From G965276765 sp965276765 (lineage in GTDB: Bacteria; Actinomycetota; Acidimicrobiia; Acidimicrobiales; Palsa-688): DNA of 64,000 bases. The stretch is taken from assembly GCA_965276765.1 (NCBI GenBank), contig OZ255627.1, positions 2,604,001 through 2,668,000 of the forward strand, written 5' to 3'. Under the pieces are notes generated by a model that was given only the letters and a program-made list of their open reading frames with translations, made no database searches and had not been told where the DNA came from. This document shows positions 29,740 through 36,868 of this stretch, piece after piece (positions within the stretch are counted from its first letter, which is position 1; each line of letters opens with the position of its first letter). The position numbers and the translations under genes were made by a program.

Positions 29740-29835
29740 CCCGCATGTCGTCGCCGCGTCGTGGAATTGCGCCCGCAAGTCGTCGGCGCCTCGTGGAATT
29801 GCGCCCGCGTGTCGTCGGCGCCTTGTGGAATAGCG
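29740..29835 (+). repeat. Three head-to-tail 32-bp direct repeats
   Basis: Units begin at 29740, 29772 and 29804, all exactly 32 bp (CCCGCRTGTCGTCG…TGGAATTGCG). They lie between divergent start codons at 29699 and 29855 and end 6 bp before a TACCAT -10 box. The spacing of about three helical turns would place bound proteins on one face. Confidence 0.88.
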
Positions 29836-29841
29836 TCGGAG

Positions 29842-29847
29842 TACCAT
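29842..29847 (+). promoter_or_regulatory. -10 hexamer TACCAT for pyrE-like gene
   Basis: The hexamer ends 7 nt before ATG 29855 and directly follows the 32-bp repeat array, which occupies the -35 and upstream region. Confidence 0.5.
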
Positions 29848-29854
29848 CGCCCGG

Positions 29855-30421
29855 ATGCCGATCGACGTCGACGCAAGCCGAAACGATGCTCGCAGGGGCC
29901 TGGCGGACCTGGTGCGCCGCCTGGGGTATCAGCGGCGCGATGAGCCCTTCGAGCTGTCGTCGGGCGGGTGGAGCCACGACTACGTCGACTGTCGTCATGT
30001 CGTGGCCGGCGGTGACGCCATGCGGATGGTGGGCCAGGCGATCATTGGCGCCGTCGACGTGGCATGGGACGTCGTCGGAGGCCCGACGATGGGCGCCGAT
30101 CCTCTGGCTCACGCCGTGTCCATGCTGTCCGGTCGTGACTGGTTCTCGGTGCGCAAGGCGCCCAAGGGCCACGGGCTCGGTTCGTGGATCGAGGGCCACC
30201 GGCTCGAGCCGGGGGACCGGGTGCTCGCCGTCGAGGACACGACGTCGACGGGTCGGTCGCTGCTCGAAGCCATCGACAAGGTGATCGACACCGGGGCGAG
30301 CGTGGTGGCGGCGACGACGCTCCTCGACCGCAGCCCGGCCGTGGCCGGGCGCCTCGCGGCCGCAGGGATCCCTTGGTTCCCCCTGCTGACCTGGGCCGAT
30401 CTCGGCATCGAGCCGCTCTGA
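29855..30421 (+). CDS. pyrE: Orotate phosphoribosyltransferase-like protein
   Basis: A 188-residue type I phosphoribosyltransferase. FELSSGGWSHDYVDCRHV corresponds to the N-terminal SGxxSxYYVD hood of orotate phosphoribosyltransferases, FSVRKAPKGHGLG to the flexible loop, and RVLAVEDTTSTGRSLLEAI to the PRPP-binding motif with the paired acidic residues (E-D). It would convert orotate and PRPP to OMP, but the hood is somewhat divergent and no other pyr gene is nearby, so a salvage role on a different base is possible. The promoter carries a repeat array. A pdxH-like gene follows 2 nt downstream. Confidence 0.8.
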   Translation: MPIDVDASRNDARRGLADLVRRLGYQRRDEPFELSSGGWSHDYVDCRHVVAGGDAMRMVGQAIIGAVDVAWDVVGGPTMGADPLAHAVSMLSGRDWFSVRKAPKGHGLGSWIEGHRLEPGDRVLAVEDTTSTGRSLLEAIDKVIDTGASVVAATTLLDRSPAVAGRLAAAGIPWFPLLTWADLGIEPL

Positions 30422-30423
30422 GG

Positions 30424-31029
30424 GTGCCGCCCGCCGGGTGGGATCCCGAGCCGATGGACCAGTTCGCCCGGTGGTACGCCGAGGCCGAGGCGTCGGGCGA
30501 GAAGGAACCCGAGGCCATGAGCCTCGCCACCGCCACCCTTGACGCGGCGCCATCCGTCCGGTTTGTACTCCTCAAATCCTTCGACCGGTCCGGATTCGTC
30601 TTCTATACGAACCGCACGAGCCGCAAGGGTGAAGAGCTCGCCGCCAACCCCGCCGTCGGCCTGGCCTGGCGCTGGGCCATCCTCGAGCGCCAGGTCCGCG
30701 TCACCGGCCGGGCCGAAATGCTCGACGACTCCGCGTCCGACGCCTACTTCGCCAGCAGGGGGCGGGGCTCGCAGCTCGGGGCGTGGGCCTCGCGGCAGAG
30801 CAGCGTGATCGCAGATCGCGGCGAGCTGGAGCGACGGGTGACCGACACGAACGAGCGCTTCGCCGGGACCGACGTCCCCCGCCCCCCGTGGTGGGGGGGT
30901 TACCTTGTCGTGCCTGGCAGCGTCGAGCTGTGGCAGGGGCGCCCCGACCGCCTCCACGATCGGCTCGTCTACACCCGCGACCGGACACGGCCCGATTCGG
31001 GCTGGCGGATCGAGCGACTCTCACCCTGA
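30424..31029 (+). CDS. pdxH: Pyridoxamine 5'-phosphate oxidase
   Basis: A 201-residue FMN enzyme that makes pyridoxal phosphate. Conserved features are MSLATATLDAAPSVRFVLLK, FVFYTNRTSRKGEELAANP (FMN and substrate phosphate contacts), RQVRVTGRAE, ASRQSSVIADR and the C-terminal RPDSGWRIERLSP with the R-x-P tail typical of PdxH. GTG 30424 starts 2 nt after the pyrE-like stop, so translation is coupled. Rhodanese follows after 27 bp. Confidence 0.93.
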   Translation: MPPAGWDPEPMDQFARWYAEAEASGEKEPEAMSLATATLDAAPSVRFVLLKSFDRSGFVFYTNRTSRKGEELAANPAVGLAWRWAILERQVRVTGRAEMLDDSASDAYFASRGRGSQLGAWASRQSSVIADRGELERRVTDTNERFAGTDVPRPPWWGGYLVVPGSVELWQGRPDRLHDRLVYTRDRTRPDSGWRIERLSP

Positions 31030-31056
31030 AGGGCGTCGTGGAGGCACAATGGAGCC

Positions 31057-31392
31057 ATGGCCGATGCCCCCGATTCCCTCGAAGTCGATCTCGATACCTT
31101 CGCCGACGCCTACGCGAAAGGTGCCACCGTCCTCGACGTCCGCAACCCGGACGAGTACGAGGAAAAGCATGTGGCCGGCGCCGTGCTCATCCCCCTCGGC
31201 GAGCTGCCGTCCCGCATCGACGAAGCGCCGACCGGTGACCCGCTCTACGTCATCTGCGCGGCCGGCGGCCGCAGTCTGACGGCCGCCCACGCCCTCGCCG
31301 ATGCCGGCCGTCAGGTCGTCTCGGTCGCCGGAGGCACCAACGGCTGGGCCGCAACCGGCCGGCCCGTCGTGGCCGGACCCGAGCGAGGGTGA
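31057..31392 (+). CDS. Single-domain rhodanese-like protein
   Basis: A 111-residue sulfurtransferase domain. VLDVRNPDEYEEKHVAGAV is the CH2A-type segment, and the active-site loop is CAAGGRS with catalytic Cys67 present, so it should be able to carry persulfide sulfur. The neighbour makes PLP, a cofactor of sulfur-mobilising desulfurases, which fits but does not prove a shared role. ATG 31057 is likely transcribed with pdxH or from a CACAAT box 6 nt upstream. Confidence 0.88.
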   Translation: MADAPDSLEVDLDTFADAYAKGATVLDVRNPDEYEEKHVAGAVLIPLGELPSRIDEAPTGDPLYVICAAGGRSLTAAHALADAGRQVVSVAGGTNGWAATGRPVVAGPERG

Positions 31393-31692
31393 GTGGCCGG
31401 GCGGGCGTCGCTGCCGGCCGGCTCGCTCATTTGTCGCCTCGTGCTCGCATCGCGTTCATCCACCGGTGACCTTCACCCACTCTGCGTAGCGCAAATGGAC
31501 CGCAGGGTGGACAAAGGGTGGGAGAAACGGTGCTCGCGCCCCGCGGAACCGCCCCGATGACCGTCTGCCCCCTTCACGAATGGGAATATGTCCGGTAGGC
31601 TCTCTTTACCGCCAGCACGTGGCATCCGGCCTGTCCCTGTGCGAGCACCCGCCAGACTCTTGAGCCGGTTTCATCGAGAGACGAAGGACAGA
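31393..31692 (+). other. 300-bp intergenic region before the sigma-factor gene
   Basis: No gene is apparent. It contains a TAGGCT hexamer at 31596-31601 that is a plausible -10 for the sigma-factor gene, giving a leader of about 85 nt with a Shine-Dalgarno GAAGGA at 31683-31688. No clear -35 or hairpin was seen. Confidence 0.5.
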
Positions 31693-32628
31693 GTGCCCAA
31701 CAATCACGCCGCTCAGCCAGAGGAAGATCTGGTTCGCCTCTATCTGAACGACATCGGGAAGCACGCCCTCCTGACCAAGGACGACGAGGCGAGGTTGGCC
31801 CAGGCCATCGAAGCCGGTCGCGAGGCGAGGGCCGAGATGGGTTCGGGCAAGACGATTACCCCCGCAAGGAAGCGCGAGTTGCGCCGCATGGTGCGCAACG
31901 GCGACGACGCCGCCGAGACGTTCGTGAAGGCCAACCTCCGGTTGGTCGTGTCGATCGCCAAGAAGTACCAGGCCGCCGAGCTGCCCCTGCTCGACCTGGT
32001 CCAGGAGGGCAACCTCGGCCTCATGCACGCCGTCGAGAAGTTCGACTGGCGCAAGGGCTTCAAGTTCTCCACGTACGCCACCTGGTGGATCCGCCAGGCC
32101 ATTACGCGCGGCATCGCCAACACCGGCCGCACCGTCCGCCTGCCGGTTCACGCCGGCGACCTGCTGACCCGTGTGACCAAGGCGAGGGGTCGACTCGAGG
32201 GCCAGCTCGGCCGGCGGCCGACCGTGGCCGAGCTCGCCGTCGACCTGGAGTTGGAGGAGGAGAAGGTCACCGAGATCCTTCGCCACGCGGCCGAGCCGCT
32301 CTCCCTCTCCGAGCCGCTGCGCGAGGACGGAGACGCCGAGCTCGGCGACGTGGTCGAGGATCGCAGCGCCGTCTCACCCTTCGATGCCGCCGCTGCTTCC
32401 CTGCTCTCCGGCGAGGTGGGCAAGATGCTCGTTGCCCTCGACGAGCGTGAGCGCGAGATCCTGCGCCTGCGCTTCGGCCTCGACCGGGGCGAGCCCCGCA
32501 CCCTCGACGAGGTCGGTGAGCACTTCAGCCTCACGAGAGAGCGCATCCGCCAGATCGAGGCGAGGGCCATGTCCAAGCTGCGGCACCCCTCCACCGATCG
32601 TGGGGCCCGGGAGCTACTGACGGGCTGA
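31693..32628 (+). CDS. Sigma-70 family RNA polymerase sigma factor (group 2-like)
   Basis: A 311-residue sigma factor without region 1.1, so most like the SigB/HrdB-paralogue group 2 rather than the housekeeping factor. Region 1.2 is EEDLVRLYLNDIGKH; region 2 contains FVKANLRLVVSIAKKY, DLVQEGNLGLMHAVEKFD and FSTYATWWIRQAI (core binding, -10 recognition and melting); region 3 has RPTVAELA; region 4 has LDEVGEHFSLTRERIRQIE, the -35-binding helix-turn-helix. GTG 31693 is preceded by GAAGGA at the right distance, one of the few good Shine-Dalgarno motifs here. Its stop is only 21 bp from the convergent relaxase stop. Confidence 0.92.
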   Translation: MPNNHAAQPEEDLVRLYLNDIGKHALLTKDDEARLAQAIEAGREARAEMGSGKTITPARKRELRRMVRNGDDAAETFVKANLRLVVSIAKKYQAAELPLLDLVQEGNLGLMHAVEKFDWRKGFKFSTYATWWIRQAITRGIANTGRTVRLPVHAGDLLTRVTKARGRLEGQLGRRPTVAELAVDLELEEEKVTEILRHAAEPLSLSEPLREDGDAELGDVVEDRSAVSPFDAAAASLLSGEVGKMLVALDEREREILRLRFGLDRGEPRTLDEVGEHFSLTRERIRQIEARAMSKLRHPSTDRGARELLTG

Positions 32629-32649
32629 TTCGCCACCTCGGCCTGCGTC

Positions 32650-34893
32650 TCAGCGGCCGAGTCCCAACGATGTCGAGCGCGACCTCTCCTGAGGGCGTTC
32701 GATCGCGATGGCCTGGACGACTCGTCCGGCGTGGCGGCCGATGTCGGCTCGGTTCCCGAGGACCATCACCGGCCCCGGGTTGAGCCTGAGCATGGCGGGA
32801 GTGGTGGCGTAGGCGTGACCGATACGGGGCGCCGTCTGCCGACCCACGATCTGATGACCGCCGCCGGCCCAGGCCACCTCGATGGTCCCGGCTTGCCGGT
32901 TGACGCCTTCGATCCTTCCGTACGTGCCGGCGGGGATCGAGGACCGGCGCAGGGTGACGACCCGGTCACCCGGCGCGTAGCGGCGGCCGCCGATGACGGC
33001 GTCTGGTCCTCCGATCACCCCGGCGGTGCGCAGACGGCTTCTCGCTCGATCGTTGAGCAGGTCGCACTCGGCCGGCCCTAGGCCGACGAGGACGGCCCGA
33101 TCGCCGGGCTCTCCCGAGGCTTCCCACGCCCGCATCAGCCGATCGACGGCCCTCGGGGTTGCGCCCGCAAGAGCGAGGTCGTCACGATCGGCGAAGCTCG
33201 GGCCGATCCGGCCCAGATCGGCTGCGGCCCCTTCGAGGCCCTCGCTTATGGCTCGCCGCCTGGCCGGCAGGGTTCCGCCCTCGACGAGGACCACGGTGGC
33301 GCCGTCCCGTGTCGCGCCGGCGAGAACCGTGGTGAGCTCTGTGGTCGTCGCCCGGTCGGCCCGGTCGACGACGAGGACCGACGGCGCCTCACGGTTTGTC
33401 TCATCGACGGCGTCTCGGCCCGCGACCCCGGTGAGGGCCCGCCATCGACTCGCGGCCACCGTCGACGGCGTCTCGACGGCGACCGGGATGCGGGCGGCGT
33501 GCCAAGCCTCGAAGGCGGCCTCGAGGACCGTGGCCTGCGCGATCCACGCTCCTTGAAGGGGTTGGCGCCCCCCGTCTCGGGGTGAAGCCAACACGACGAC
33601 GCCGTCGGCGCTTGTGGTCAGCCGGTGCACGGCGTCGGCCATCTGCGGCCCCAGCCGGCGCGACGAGAGGACCTTGTCGACGACATCGGGCTCCACTGCC
33701 GTCGAGCTGCGACCGACGCTGGCTCCCGCCAGCCTTCGGAGGTGGTCGTCGATGGCGAGGGCGTAGGGCGTCGTCCATCGGCCTCCCTCCGCCGGCAGCG
33801 AGCTGCGGCAGAGCGCCGAGGCCCATCGATGGGCCTCGGATGCCGTCGTTCCCTCACCGTGCGCCGCGGCCAACGCACCCATCACGTCGACGACGCCGAA
33901 GGTGGAGCGCCGTGCGCTGAGGTGCCGGACCACCTCCGCCACGAGGGCCCGATCGGCGGGACCCGGGTCGGCTCGATCCCCTCTGCTCCGGTGGTCGGTG
34001 GCCTCCGACCCCGGTCGACTCGGGTGTTTCCGGTCGGTCGAGTCGTGGGCGCCGGCCGGCGAGACTGCCAGGCGGTGCCGGCGCAGCAGCGCATCGGCAT
34101 CGGCGGGAGCGAAGCCGGCGGCCGCCACCCGCTGCATCCACGGCCCTGCGGCGGTCGTCCTCAGGCGTTGTCGGGCCGCTTCTCCCGCCCGGCCCTGATG
34201 CTCGCCTGCACCGAGCTGCGCCTGGATGGCGCGCCGGCGAGAGCTCACGGCGTCGATGGCCGAACGGGGCACGCCGGCGATGTCGGCGGTGCCGTCGGCC
34301 GCCACCTGCCACGACAGGTCGATCCCCGATTGACCGATGTGGTGGCGAAGGCCGAGGTGGTAGCCCGCAGCCAGGCCGCGCCGTTGCAACCAGAGCCCGC
34401 TGCCATCGAGGGCGGACCATTCCCCCCCTGAGCAGACCACGTTGGTGACGACGACGTGGGTGTGGAGGTGGGGTTCGCCGGCCGAGCTCGTGGCGTGCTC
34501 GAAGCGGGCGGAGACGATCCCGTCCGTGGACACGAGCGCCCCGCCCCTTCTGGCCCAGCAGCCGTGCGCCTCGAACCAGCGCAGGGCGTCGTCGACGGCT
34601 TGATGGTGGGCGCCGGCGATGGCGGGTCCCGAGTCGGACAGGGCGGCGACGAGCGACACCGACTTCGGCGCGGTGAAGATCAGGTCCCATCCGGCGCGCT
34701 GGTGGGCGGGGGTCCTGGCCTTGATGGGCCGGCCCGATCCCGGCTCGACGCCTCGCAACAACGCCTTGAACGTGGCCTGATCGACCCCGCCTTCGAGGCC
34801 GAGCGCCGCCGTTCCCCCGCCCCACCAGCGTCCGGGCGGTCCCGGCGCGTAGTACGCCGCTGCCCCCACGCCGATGCGGTTGACGATCAGCAC
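32650..34893 (-). CDS. MobF/TrwC-type relaxase with degenerate helicase domain
   Basis: A 747-residue protein. The N-terminal relaxase domain is well preserved: tandem Tyr14-Tyr15 (nicking tyrosines), WDLIFTAPKSVSL near 69-81, and the metal-binding His triad H142/H144/H146 in PHLHTHVVV. It should nick and covalently bind a conjugation origin. The C-terminal part aligns by order with a TraA/RecD helicase but the P-loop has become VLASPRDGGRQPLQG (about 428-445, no GKT), the Walker B is VLVVDRAD, and the GDxxQLPA motif is VEGGTLPA. A GHAYATTPAMLRL segment near the end is a remnant of motif VI. The GTG start faces the T4SS operon across a 90-bp AT-rich spacer. Confidence 0.85.
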   Translation of the reverse strand: MLIVNRIGVGAAAYYAPGPPGRWWGGGTAALGLEGGVDQATFKALLRGVEPGSGRPIKARTPAHQRAGWDLIFTAPKSVSLVAALSDSGPAIAGAHHQAVDDALRWFEAHGCWARRGGALVSTDGIVSARFEHATSSAGEPHLHTHVVVTNVVCSGGEWSALDGSGLWLQRRGLAAGYHLGLRHHIGQSGIDLSWQVAADGTADIAGVPRSAIDAVSSRRRAIQAQLGAGEHQGRAGEAARQRLRTTAAGPWMQRVAAAGFAPADADALLRRHRLAVSPAGAHDSTDRKHPSRPGSEATDHRSRGDRADPGPADRALVAEVVRHLSARRSTFGVVDVMGALAAAHGEGTTASEAHRWASALCRSSLPAEGGRWTTPYALAIDDHLRRLAGASVGRSSTAVEPDVVDKVLSSRRLGPQMADAVHRLTTSADGVVVLASPRDGGRQPLQGAWIAQATVLEAAFEAWHAARIPVAVETPSTVAASRWRALTGVAGRDAVDETNREAPSVLVVDRADRATTTELTTVLAGATRDGATVVLVEGGTLPARRRAISEGLEGAAADLGRIGPSFADRDDLALAGATPRAVDRLMRAWEASGEPGDRAVLVGLGPAECDLLNDRARSRLRTAGVIGGPDAVIGGRRYAPGDRVVTLRRSSIPAGTYGRIEGVNRQAGTIEVAWAGGGHQIVGRQTAPRIGHAYATTPAMLRLNPGPVMVLGNRADIGRHAGRVVQAIAIERPQERSRSTSLGLGR

Positions 34894-34911
34894 GGTCCCG
34901 TCCCCATGGCG

Positions 34912-34952
34912 ACAATTGAAGCATTGTAAACACTGAAAAACTATGAAATAGT
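34912..34952 (+). promoter_or_regulatory. AT-rich divergent control region with two palindromes
   Basis: ACAAT-N6-ATTGT (34912-34927) and ACTAT-GAA-ATAGT (34940-34952) are perfect inverted repeats in a stretch of about 60 bp that is far more AT-rich than the rest of the window. It separates relaxase and T4SS operon starts. TTGTAA (34924-34929) and TAGTAT (34949-34954) could be -35/-10 for the operon, so the palindromes would overlap the promoter. Roles as operator or as part of an oriT are both possible. Confidence 0.6.
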
Positions 34953-34982
34953 ATCAAGGACCACACAAAAAGGAGCCGGTTC

Positions 34983-35297
34983 ATGCTCATCACCCCACCG
35001 CTGGGCGCTACTGACGCCCTCCTCTCCGGTGTCACCCTCAAGCCCGCCGCCGGCTACCTGCCGGGGACACGCGTGCTCCAGCACCTCGCCGACGGCGTGG
35101 ACTTCTGGGCCCTCATCGCGGCCATGGTCGGGATCGTGATTGGCGCCATCCTGTGGGCCTTCGGCCATTACTCGCAGAACTACCAGCAGGCCTACAACGG
35201 GAGGAAGGGCGTCATGGTGTCGGGGCTCGCCGCTCTCCTGATGGGCGCAGCGCCCGAGATCGTCAACTTCTTCGTCGGCCAGGGACACCACGCCTGA
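34983..35297 (+). CDS. Small two-TM protein of conjugation operon (DUF6112/VirB2-like)
   Basis: A 104-residue protein with two membrane segments (about 42-61 and 77-98) separated by a short hydrophilic loop SQNYQQAYNGRKG. Size, topology and position as first gene resemble pilin-like VirB2/TrbC subunits and the DUF6112 proteins that start SCO6880-type actinobacterial conjugation operons; I am fairly but not fully sure of the DUF6112 match. The ATG at 34983 has the clear Shine-Dalgarno AAAAGGAG. Its stop overlaps the next ATG (TGATG). Confidence 0.75.
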   Translation: MLITPPLGATDALLSGVTLKPAAGYLPGTRVLQHLADGVDFWALIAAMVGIVIGAILWAFGHYSQNYQQAYNGRKGVMVSGLAALLMGAAPEIVNFFVGQGHHA

Positions 35298-36868
35298 TGA
35301 GCGTTCCTGTCGGTGCCATCCCGGCGGGATGCGGGGTCGTCACGTGCCAAGGACTCCTCGGCGGCGCGACCGGCGGTGCGGTCGGAAGCCTGGCCGGCCA
35401 CGCCGCCGTTCACGCCGCTTCGCACGCTGCGCTCTCCACCTTCGATGCCTTCGCGGCCTGGGTCGTGACCGGGGCGGCCTGGCTCATCGACCGGTCGATC
35501 GTCCTGATCAAGGGATCGACGAAGGTGGACTTCACTGCAGGGTGGTTCCTGCACCGCGAGGCGGTCATGTTGCGGATCGCCCTGCTCTTGATCGTCCCCA
35601 TGGTCCTCGCCGCGACCGCCGGTGCCGTCGTCCGCCAAGACGGCCGGCGTCTGGTCAGGATCTACGGCGTCGGCGTCCCTGTCGCCGTCGTCTCTAGCGT
35701 CGCCGTCGTCGCCCTCAGCCGGTGGGCCATGGTGCTCGTGGATGCCATGTGCAGGCTCGTCACCGGAACGACGAGCTACAAGCCCTACGCCCACCTCGAC
35801 GGCAACATGACCGCCCACGGCATGCCGGTCGTTGTCCAGCTCATTATCGGAGCGGTGGTCGTCGCCGCCGCCCTCGTGCTGTGGCTCGAGCTCGTGTTCC
35901 GTGCCGTCGTCATCTACATCGCCGTGTTCTTCCTACCGCTCGGTCTTGCCGCCCTCGTGTGGCCGGCCACGTCGCACGTCGCCAAGCGGTTCGTGGAGGT
36001 GGTCGTCGCCGTCATCGGCTCCAAGTTTGTCGTCGTCGCCACCCTGACGTTGGGTGCCGCCATGGTCGAGCATTCTGGCGCCGGCGTCGATGACGCCATC
36101 CAGGCCGCCGTCGTGGTACTCATTGCAGCCTTCGCTCCCTTCTCTTTGCTCCGCCTGGTGCCGCTCGTCGAGGTCGCCGCCATCGCTCATCTCGAGGGCA
36201 TGTCCCGCCGGCCGATACATGCCGGCAGCGCCGTTGCATCGACGGCGGCCGGAGGCGCGCGGAGCGCTATGGGGCTCCTCTCCGGGGGATCGGGCCGCGG
36301 CGATGCGTCGACCGATGGTGTCGGGCCCGTCGGTATCGCATCACGCGCCGGGGACTTTGCCATCGGGGGGACCCCTTCCGGTGGCGGATCGTCGGATGCG
36401 ACGGCGGGAGCGGGGCCGCCGGCCGGAGTCGGGCTCTCGGGGGCGGGGCCTTCGGGGGCGGGGCCTTCGGGGGCGGGGTCGCCGTCGGGAGTCGGGTCTT
36501 CGCCCGCGGCCGGCCCTTCGGGGGTGGAGTCGTCGCCCCGGGCCCGGTCGGCGTCGGAGGTCGGCGTCGGGTCGTCGTCGGCCGAGCCGGTCTCATCCGG
36601 ACCTCGGGCATCTGGTGTGCCATCTTCGGAGTCGACCCATTCGGACGCTCCACCCGGTCGCGGTGGAGTCGCATCGATGGCGCCGAGCTCGGCCATCGCC
36701 GTATCGGCGCTTGCTGGCGCGAGTGGGCAGGCCGACGCCCCTTCTCCTGCCGGAGGTGATGTGGTCGTCGGTCCCGACCTGCCTGACCCTGCGGACCTGG
36801 CTGGGTCGATCCCCGTCCTCCGGCGTCCTCTGCCGCCGACAGGGGACGGTGAGCCGACCGATGACTGA
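35297..36868 (+). CDS. Polytopic VirB6/TrbL-like conjugation protein (SCO6881-like)
   Basis: A 523-residue protein with six predicted membrane segments (about 92-112, 122-142, 178-200, 202-224, 233-255 and 268-292) and an N-terminal amphipathic region. The last 220 residues are a Ser/Gly/Pro-rich low-complexity tail that includes three GAGPS-type repeats. This is the layout of SCO6881-type proteins, which fill the VirB6 channel role in actinobacterial type IV secretion. Its ATG overlaps the preceding stop and its end overlaps the next gene by 8 bp. Confidence 0.78.
   Translation: MSVPVGAIPAGCGVVTCQGLLGGATGGAVGSLAGHAAVHAASHAALSTFDAFAAWVVTGAAWLIDRSIVLIKGSTKVDFTAGWFLHREAVMLRIALLLIVPMVLAATAGAVVRQDGRRLVRIYGVGVPVAVVSSVAVVALSRWAMVLVDAMCRLVTGTTSYKPYAHLDGNMTAHGMPVVVQLIIGAVVVAAALVLWLELVFRAVVIYIAVFFLPLGLAALVWPATSHVAKRFVEVVVAVIGSKFVVVATLTLGAAMVEHSGAGVDDAIQAAVVVLIAAFAPFSLLRLVPLVEVAAIAHLEGMSRRPIHAGSAVASTAAGGARSAMGLLSGGSGRGDASTDGVGPVGIASRAGDFAIGGTPSGGGSSDATAGAGPPAGVGLSGAGPSGAGPSGAGSPSGVGSSPAAGPSGVESSPRARSASEVGVGSSSAEPVSSGPRASGVPSSESTHSDAPPGRGGVASMAPSSAIAVSALAGASGQADAPSPAGGDVVVGPDLPDPADLAGSIPVLRRPLPPTGDGEPTDD

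Noticed and set aside
29740..29835. Possible CRISPR array
   Set aside because: The repeats are directly adjacent with no spacers and only three units; no cas genes are present.
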